A DNA stretch of 64,000 bases from the NCBI RefSeq assembly GCF_910596095.1, contig NC_056539.1:24667001-24731000 (forward strand), read 5' to 3'. This DNA is from Thunnus maccoyii (Eukaryota; Chordata; Actinopteri; Scombriformes; Scombridae). The position numbers and the translations under genes were made by a program. Of the stretch, positions 56,201 to 64,000 are shown in pieces. Position 1 is the stretch's first letter, and each line of letters opens with the position of its first letter. The notes under the pieces were generated by a model that ran no database searches, was not told the origin of the DNA, and saw only the letters and a program-made list of their open reading frames with translations.

Positions 56201-56838
56201 CAGTGCAGAAACACTACAGGTTTTAGCACTTAGCACAAATGATGCAGACAAATATGTAAACAAGAATAAAAATATATAAATAAACACTTGAGTATTTGTG
56301 CATTTCTATGAGTAATATAGTCCAAACAATGCTTGATTCAACTTCCACAGAAACCGCTGACAAAGCATGCTCCTGTTGAGATGATGCACTGCTGGTATCA
56401 GTGTCAGCCATTGATTTTCACTGTTCAGGAGACAGTGGTTTTGTCTGGTAATGCATAGCTTCACTAATTGAAGCAGGCTAAGAGTTTGTGGCTGGTGTTG
56501 ACGCCTGTGTCAGCAAAGAGTTTCATTTTACAACCAACAACCACAAGAAGCCATCCAACTCGCTGATGCTAAACAGACTGGAGAGCAGCACATTTCTAAT
56601 TTGCAGTTAATCGACTGATTCAACCTGTGTACTACTCGGGGTCCTGACGGGGTATTTTTATTTCCACTTGAGCATGTTTTTTCCACAGAAGGTGGCCAGT
56701 GTGTGGAGTGCACACAAACAATGTGGGGAGGCTGTAAAAGCAAAGTGAAGCAGTAGGGGGGAGGAGAGTTTCCTGCTTACACGACAAGGTGGAGGACCCA
56801 GGAGAGACACGATGCACTGAGGGAGTGATGGAGCAAAC

Positions 56839-56935
56839 ATATTAAAGGAACAGTTTGACATTTTGGGAAATACAGTTATTCACTGTCTTGCTGAGAGGTA
56901 GATGAGAAGATTGACACCAATCATTGATCCTCTCA
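56839..56935 (+). repeat. Fragment of common teleost repeat
   Basis: Contains TTAAAGGAACAGTTTGACAT then TTTTGGGAAATAC, CTTGCTGAGAGGTAGATGAG and AAGATTGACACCAATC. This is the 5' edge of a repeat abundant in percomorphs; the rest is missing or decayed. Confidence 0.6.
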
Positions 56936-58116
56936 TCTGACTCAACAAGAAAAAAGGAATAAGCATTGATTCCTTTAAAGTACAGAAAAAATGTTGGTAA
57001 ATTAGAAAACACATCTGATCTGTATAAGTGCTTGTAAAAGAGAGACATCATATATCATCATATATCTCAATAATAGGCTAATATAAAAGATCTTCAGCTT
57101 TCCAATTGTTGTCAATTGATAACCAATATAATAAGACCCATGTGAGCTCATGATGTACACAAACCACTCACTAACCACTCACATGTAGGCTTTCAATGTC
57201 GGCACAAATCCAGTGAAAACATATCTGCTTATTGCTCCCCTTCTTTCTGTCAACCATTCAATCAGGTTAAAGATAATGGTTATAATGAGCCACTAACTCC
57301 AGCCACAGCGTACCACTAATCTCCTCAAGTACCCCTCAATGTCATGACAGCAACCGTTCAAAATAGTTTGAGTCTTCCAAATCTGGAGAGAAAAACACCA
57401 CAGGCCCTCCTCCATTCAGACTGTGCGGTGTGAGAGGAAACCACAGATGAGGACCTCGAGTGTCATCTCTTCACCTAACGTCACCACAGTAGCAAAAGCG
57501 TTAAACAAAATCATAAGTTGGACTCAAAAGCACCACTGATTTATCTTAAAAGATTGAAAGAAATGCACAAAACTCTAACAAAATGCAACAGTGTAACTCA
57601 TACTCTCCTGCTCTGAGTAACATTCTACTGTAGTTTTAATTTCATGGTTCAGTCTTTGGTGGATAAAGAAGTTTGGCTACAAAAAGAGAGAGCATGAGCT
57701 CACTAAGTTGAACTTTATTGAAGCAGATGAAATTCCATTTAATGTGGATTTTCTCAACATCGATCCAGGCACCCCAAATTTCAGCTTCTGCTTGGTTTGT
57801 GACATGAAAGCAGTGGACTCAGCAGGACTGAGGAAAGTTATCTGACATGACTACATCTATGATGTGATGTAATAGAGTATAGGGGTTAATGAGACAGAAA
57901 TTCTAGATTAGGACTAAAGTATAGTGCATGGTTAATACGTGACCTCTAAAGAGCCTTGGCAGTGATAACAGAGGAGACAAAAAAAACAAGGATGGGCACA
58001 GAAATCTCAAATCTTTACATCAAGAACCACAATGGAGACTGTGCGGATAAGTCTTGGGCTTTATTTTGTTATCCCTATCCAAAGTATTGGGTAATTTATG
58101 CCTTTACTATGTCAAA

Positions 58117-58330
58117 TCAAATCAAGTCAATTTTTATTAATATAGCCTAATATCACAAATTACAAATTATACAATACAATACAGCATCCTCTATCCTTAG
58201 ACCCTCAAATTAAATAAGGAAAAACTCCCTAAAAATCCTTTAACAGGGAAAAAATGGAAGAAACATCAGGAAGAGCAACAGAAGATGGATCCCTCTTCCA
58301 GGATGGACAGACATGTAATAGATGTTGTGT
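58117..58330 (-). repeat. Probable LINE (L2-like) 3' tail, copy 3
   Basis: Opposite direction to the copies at 29530 and 35865. It starts with TCAAATCAAATCAAGTCAAT and goes on to GATCCCTCTTCCAGGATGGA. Similar sequence may extend to about 58600. Confidence 0.6.
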
Positions 58331-59034
58331 GCACAGAATAGACCAAGAAAGCAAAATTACAGACATACAGTCTGGACAAACAGGATGACCGAATTATAGA
58401 TGGGTTGATAACACATGTGGAAATTGATCAGGAGGAAGTCAAGTGACTTCCAGGTGCCATTCACATACACAGAAGGAGGAGAGACGAGAAACCACACACA
58501 AGGGCGAAAGAAAGAGATAAGGACATCATTCACGCAGGGAGAGAGAGACCATAGGTGCTGCATCGAGAGTAGAGCGATGAAAGGAAATGAGGGGAAGGAG
58601 AGAAGGGGAACGACATGCAGGAATATTGCGGTTCATGGTCAGCACCTAAACGTACGTCACCTTCACTGTATTCACTGTTTTGCAGATATGTGACACGATG
58701 TCCTCCTTCTTGTCATTAAAAATAAACTAAACATATATGAAGTAATTCAATTGTTTCTTTTGTCAAGACTCCAACACATGGAGGAGATCAGGTGATTTGA
58801 GTATGATGGTTGTTTTAACATTCTCCATTGAGAATTTAACCTTTTTCCTAACAAAAGAGGTAAATTCTTCAAAATGTCTCTTAGCAAAGAACATTTGGAA
58901 CAATTCAACCTTTCTTTTCCTCTGTTCTAATATGCTGTCTGGTCAAAAACAGTAAAAGAACTCAACCCAACTTCTGAATCAGGTTTTCCTCTCTCTTGGA
59001 ATCATAAATTGTACTGTAACAAACTGCACATTTA

Positions 59035-59090
59035 TTTTATTTATTTAACCAGGAAGTCTCTGGAGATACATACATTTTAGAGAGACCCAA
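59035..59090 (-). repeat. Fragment of LINE tail
   Basis: TTATTTAACCAGGAAGTCTC then TGGAGATAC and GAGAGACCCAACC, the reverse of the tail type seen at 18895. Confidence 0.4.
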
Positions 59091-60589
59091 CCAAAATGAC
59101 AGAGAAGAGTAGTCAACACATACTGTATAGTCACATAAAAACACAATTCATTTAGAAAGGATGGATATGGAGAGGTATGAAAGACAGAAGACTGAAAACA
59201 GTTACATTCTTCATGAGACATGAGTAATTTCCAAATGAAGTTTGTCTCTTGCACAATAGCCTGGACAAAGTAAACAGTATAAATTTAACTCTAACATTCA
59301 AAAGTTTCAAACTATGAAAACAAAACCAAAAAGCACAATAAACAATTCCCACTAAATATAAACAGAATCGTTGTAGTTGTTCAATTGACAGATCTGTGCC
59401 AAAATATTTAATATACAATATAACAACTTTATTATTTATATTCAATTGTGGCAACTGAGTGCAGGACATTAATGTGATCTCTGTGATACACTCTCATTCA
59501 ATATCTGCATTTCATAACTTCATGTTATTTCCATCTTGCCTTCCTCCCCATCACATTAACAACCACTTAGACTCTCTGACAGTTTGTTAGGACGTTCCCA
59601 GACGGTGGAATGTGCACAACGTCCCAAGAGCTGGTTGTTACTGTCGAGTGTTTTTACTCCAGGGGTCCCCGGGATCTATGGGATGCTGAGGGAAACAAAC
59701 AAAGGGGCAGAACTAGGCCGTGGTGTTCCCACCAAGTGACGCAATCCTACATGGGTCAGGGTCAACAGAGGCCAGGTTTTTTGGGAATTGTTGTTGGAGT
59801 TTCCAATAGCTACCCAAGGATTTTGTGGTGAAGTAACTCATAACACGGTTGGGGATGAAGCCATCTGTTTTGTGTTAGTGTGACTGGGTGTGCATGTGCA
59901 TGTGCACGCGTGTGTGTGTTAGTTTCTCATTAGGATTCACCGGTCCCAGCATACTGTGCAGGTTGTTGTCGTTGAGGCCATTTCGTGTCCGTTGCTCACT
60001 GTTTGCAAAATGTAACATATTTGCACGCAGATTTCAATTAATTAAAGTAATAGACAGAGGAAAACAGATCAGATATAAAGCTGACAGTTCACCCCAATGT
60101 TATATCACTTCCAGTTTGTTTGAACACTGAATGGAGTATTGATCATGTAATCTCCTGGCCACAGAGTGTAGGCTCCTACATTAATTGTTATTCAACTTCA
60201 AGGTCTCTTTTATGATCGATATTACTTTGAAGCCTTTGGATTATCAGATGAAACAGGTCTGGTAAAGAAAAAAGTGTAAACTTACGGAAGAGTTCAGCAG
60301 AAAGTTTCATCAGAAAATTCAGCAGAAAATTTGTATAATTAGACTTTTCTGCGCTGCACTTTCCTCAGTGATTGTCCACTTTATTTCATTATTAGTGTGT
60401 GAAAATGTACCTTTTTTAAACATTTCCAGTCAGAATCACACTTCTAGTCTTCATTAAATTATGTCTCTGGTTATAAACAAAGGAGAGTGTGATACAGATT
60501 TATAAACTACCTCTTATTTTTCTTATCTTTATTTTCTTGTTGCTGTTTTGTTGCTTTTAACGTACATCCTTATTTTCTGAATTGTGTAT

Positions 60590-60722
60590 ATGGTACTGGC
60601 AGTTTTAACGTATTTTACTGTCCTGGTGTGTTTTCACTGTATTTATGTTTTCATTTGTTTTCATGCTGCATTGCTGCAAAAACAACTTCCTCTTGTGGGA
60701 CAATAAAGATCTGAGTTGAACT
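60590..60722 (+). repeat. Probable LINE 3' end
   Basis: Ends in TCCTCTTGTGGGACAATAAA then GATCTGAGTTGAACTGA, a common fish retrotransposon terminus. Confidence 0.45.
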
Positions 60723-62370
60723 GAGCAGAAACAAAAAGGAACTCACACTCTTACTATATGTTTTTTTTATAATTTGAATTTAAATCCATAAACAATGCTG
60801 ATTAAAATGAATCTGATTTGATGTTACAATTGTATGTATTGTTTTTTTGTTTGTTTGTTTGTTTTGAAAAGATGGAACTCCTGAATGAGTTGACCTTGAT
60901 TCACTTCACAGAAATAAGGTTTTTTTCTTTATTTCTTTACTTTACAAAGCTTCTTTCTCAGTGTAATTAATGAGGAGATCCCTTGGTATGTTACAGTGTG
61001 TAGTGGGACTAGACCGACATCATATAGCTGTGTTTAAATGTTTAAACGTAACATAATGCTGTGTGTTTAGTTTTCCTCTCATCAGAGATGTTGGTGAGAA
61101 AATAGCAGTGGACAAATTGAATTGGTTTTGAAATTTATCTGACATGACCACATCTACAGTTTGTACTTTAGGGGTTAAAAATTCATGACTACAGTAAAAA
61201 TTGCTGTTACATGGTTGTACAGGCCTCTGGAGAGATAGTAGAGAGATGGAGCTTCCCTGTAATGTATTAAAAGAGTGCAACACACCATAAAGAGATTGTC
61301 CTACGCACTGCTGACACAGCTCGTAGAAACGTCTGACACACTCACACACACTGAACACATGCACAAATACATAAATGCACATACACACACAAAATCATTA
61401 CATTAATGGATCCGTAGCTGCACTCATGGCGATCCATATCTGCACTTCACTGTACTGATCTGTCATATTTTCAGTACCTCCTTCATCTGTGAGTCAAATG
61501 AACTGTAAAAAATACTCAAGTACTTTGTCTGAAACTGCTGTAAATGTTCAAAGAGAAAATAGGCTATCAATTTGCTGGCTTAAAAACCTACTTTGTTCAC
61601 AGATCAAAGGAATATTTTCAGAGGGGGAGTCAGAAAATAGGGAACAAGTGCACAGAAGCCTGGGGTGTTGCCTTGCCACATGCCTGTAGTGGACCTCAAA
61701 CCAATTAGGCCTTAATTGAGTGTCAGAGTGAAAGGGGGCCATTCAGCTGCACCTCTTTCACCCTGTTAGCCAGAGACAAGCATGCTTTGTGACACACATA
61801 CTGACTGATCTGGAGGCATTTCGTTCATCCGACCCACTTACAACAGACGATGCTGGGCAAAAAGGCTGCCCCAGGTCGTTTTCAAAGACATGTGCATCTC
61901 ACGTTTTCTCCCACAAACAAGTGGACAAATGGGTTTTGCCATGGAAATGATTGGGCGTAATGGCTTTAGTTGAGTATCAGTTGACTATGTAGGGTAATGG
62001 TTATATTCCCTCCTTCAAACAAGCAAAACAAAGGGTCAGAATCGATGAGGATGAGCTCTTTGATGAGTATCTTTCAATACCAGCCAAGTGGAAATTTGTT
62101 TGTCACCATCGAATTCAGGTGACCTAGTTGTTCTGTCTCCAATCTACAAGAAATAACAATGCAGAGGGGTTGAGTGAGGTCCTAAAGTACTGGGTTAAAT
62201 TTGTAGAATATGGGTTGATTAATCACACTGAGATTATTCTTGTTAGGTTTATTTGGGCCTGGTAGTAAGAGGGACAGAGGTTTGGCTGCAGTAAACCAGA
62301 TATCAGCAATGTGGCCTCTTCTGAGATTGACAAAACTCCTCACACTTGGAGCAACATTTATACTTTGGTG

Positions 62371-62399
62371 AATGTTGAATGAATGTTGAATGAATGTTG
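62371..62399. repeat. Short 11-mer tandem repeat
   Basis: The unit AATGTTGAATG is repeated about 2.6 times. Confidence 0.7.
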
Positions 62400-62639
62400 C
62401 AAATATTTAGCCACCAGTTCAACTGCTGGTGGATGAAGAAAACAAACTTGAAAAGGTATATTTATTATAGAGAGGGAAGGATTTAAAGAAATTGCTCCTT
62501 AAAGATGAAGCATTTTAAAGCAAAGCCCAAAACATAACCTGTTGTTCACAAAAAATGGTGGTATGTTTTGACTGTAGATTTGCTTAGAAATTAGTTAGGG
62601 TTATTTATAAATGCTAAAGAGATGATATACTCTAGATAG

Positions 62640-62800
62640 ACAGATACTGTAGACTTGAGATTGGGACTTGAGTTGGACTCGAGTCACAAAAATGGGGATT
62701 TCCAACTTGACCTGGACCCAACTGCTTTGAGACTTGTCTGCCTAAAGATTCAATGCGACTTGAGACTTCATCGCAAAACCTGAAGTGATTTGACTCGTTG
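62640..62800. repeat. GACTTGAGA-rich dispersed repeat
   Basis: Recurring ACTTGAGA, GACTCGAGTC and GACTTGTCTG words, typical of a fish repeat with degenerate internal repetition. The family is not named. Confidence 0.45.
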
Positions 62801-62984
62801 ACTCATGAATATTGAAATTTCTGTGTAGTGTGCACAGTAATTTTGCCTTTTTCTCACCCAAGACCAGGATACTACATATTATGGTTCCCTGGTATCTCTT
62901 AGAACTCAGACCAAGCCGGTGGTTGCAGATCTGAAAAGCGAAGCCAATGCAGAAGGGCCTTAAACCTGCATTATTTCTAATGGC

Positions 62985-63740
62985 CATCAGGAGCCAACTC
63001 CACTGGCTGCAAAGAGAAGTCCCATTGTATAGAAGTCTATGAGAAAATGACCGTACTTCTCATTTGATTTATTACCTCAGTGGACAGTTTCCTAATGAGT
63101 TTATGACCTCAATCACTAGTTTCAAGTCTTCTTCAATACAGCAAGATGTTCATTTTGTAAATTATGGTCCCATTTAATTTGAATTTGATGATAAAGCAGG
63201 GTATGCTTTAGGGCGTGGCTACGTTGTGATTGACAAGTCGCTACCACAATGACAACGTTGGTTAGGTAATGTAACCATGGTGTAACCCCAGATTCACAGA
63301 GTATAGGCATAGCCGTTGCTATTTCAGAGTTTTTTCTCAGTTCATGAAAGTTAATTGTAACATTTTGGTTGCCTAAAACTTCTTGTTCAGCATTTGGTTG
63401 TACTAAAAGACCCTCAAAGGAGTCGGATATTCAGTTTTTCTGGCAGGCTTACATTTTGTTTTAATGGTTGTAAGCCTGTTTTTCGCCAGCGAAAATGAGC
63501 ATTGGCATTAGCATTATCACAGTTAACCATAGACCACAAATGCACTTTGCTAACCAAGCTAGCAGCTAGCGCTAGGGTCAGCTCCACCCTCTGTCTAAAT
63601 ACGGTCATTTCTCATCACTTTTGGCTCCAAAAATCCAAGATAATGATGGCCAAAATGCCAAACTCGAAGCTACAAAATAGGAGTCTACAAACCAATGGGT
63701 GATGTCATGGTGACTACGTCCATTATTTTTTTTACAGTGT
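62985..63740 (+). repeat. Long teleost dispersed repeat
   Basis: Carries AAGTCCCATTGTATAGAAGT, TTCAAGTCTTCTTCAATACA, GCAGGGTATGCTTTAGGGCG, TGTGATTGACAAGTCGCTAC and ACCAATGGGTGATGTCATGG, then GTGACTACGTCC. The blocks recur in this order in percomorph assemblies (recalled). It is non-coding. Confidence 0.6.
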
Positions 63741-64000
63741 ATGACTCAGACATTTCTGTCACTGAGTGGCTCATAAAAGTCGTAACAAGAAGAACTTACA
63801 GTAACTAATTTCTAAGTAACTCTCTTGGAGTCCTGTGGGAAGGGAAAACCATCAGGCAGGTGTAAAATACCAAAATAATGAATTTATTTACATGATAAAA
63901 CATGATAAATACCCATGATGAAAACATTTGGGGAATAAAGCATGGTGTATTGGAAAAGAGTTGTGCAACTGAAAACAGAGCAAACACAAACTATACCAAT

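Larger units (their letters stand above)
47859..64000. other. Gene-poor region downstream of LURAP1
   Basis: About 16 kb with no recognisable protein gene, tRNA or rRNA. All open frames are short and unlike known families. It holds the repeats listed separately. A possible isolated poly(A) site with ATTAAA near 53670 hints at a non-coding transcript but is unproven. Confidence 0.5.

Overview
The window is nuclear DNA from a ray-finned fish, most likely a percomorph teleost. Genes are split by GT/AG introns, CA/GT microsatellites are long and frequent, and many stretches look like dispersed repeats I know from percomorph genomes. Names rest on protein sequence recognised by eye; no database search was run.

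Layout. (1) 1-1008 (+): the 3' part of PARS2, mitochondrial prolyl-tRNA synthetase. (2) 2155-6772 (+): complete TTC4, ten coding exons, 396 aa, an HSP90/HSP70 co-chaperone. (3) 7920-18444 (-): a small tandem family of PLAC8/cornifelin-like cysteine-rich genes, with two intact copies (157 and 136 aa) and a third decayed copy that keeps its first coding exon. Two duplicated upstream segments look like non-coding first exons. Between the second and third copies lies a strongly broken minus-strand relic of a Maverick/Polinton protein-primed DNA polymerase B. (4) 20111-25237 (-): complete TTC22, eight coding exons, 568 aa. (5) 31448-46678 (+): LURAP1, two coding exons split by a 14.1 kb intron, 377 aa, with a Gly/Ala/Thr/Val-rich segment absent from the human protein as I know it. 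(6) 46679-64000: 17 kb with no recognisable gene beyond the LURAP1 3'UTR, carrying many repeats.

PARS2, TTC4 and TTC22 are neighbours on human 1p32 and LURAP1 lies further along the same arm (1p34), so the window keeps an old vertebrate linkage group. The PLAC8-like cluster and the Polinton relic are the accessory part. The genes do not form a pathway: PARS2 acts in mitochondrial translation, TTC4 in chaperone function, LURAP1 in actomyosin and NF-kB signalling, and TTC22 has no well-established role.

Repeats include a 242 bp hAT-type MITE with a perfect 8 bp target duplication, a 529 bp TTAA-flanked piggyBac-like MITE, at least three copies of a probable LINE tail, and five copies of a repeat whose edge reads AGTGGTGGAAGAAGTACTC. 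I did not find a new multi-gene system. The most unusual items are the Polinton relic next to a dying PLAC8 paralogue and the repetitive insert in LURAP1.
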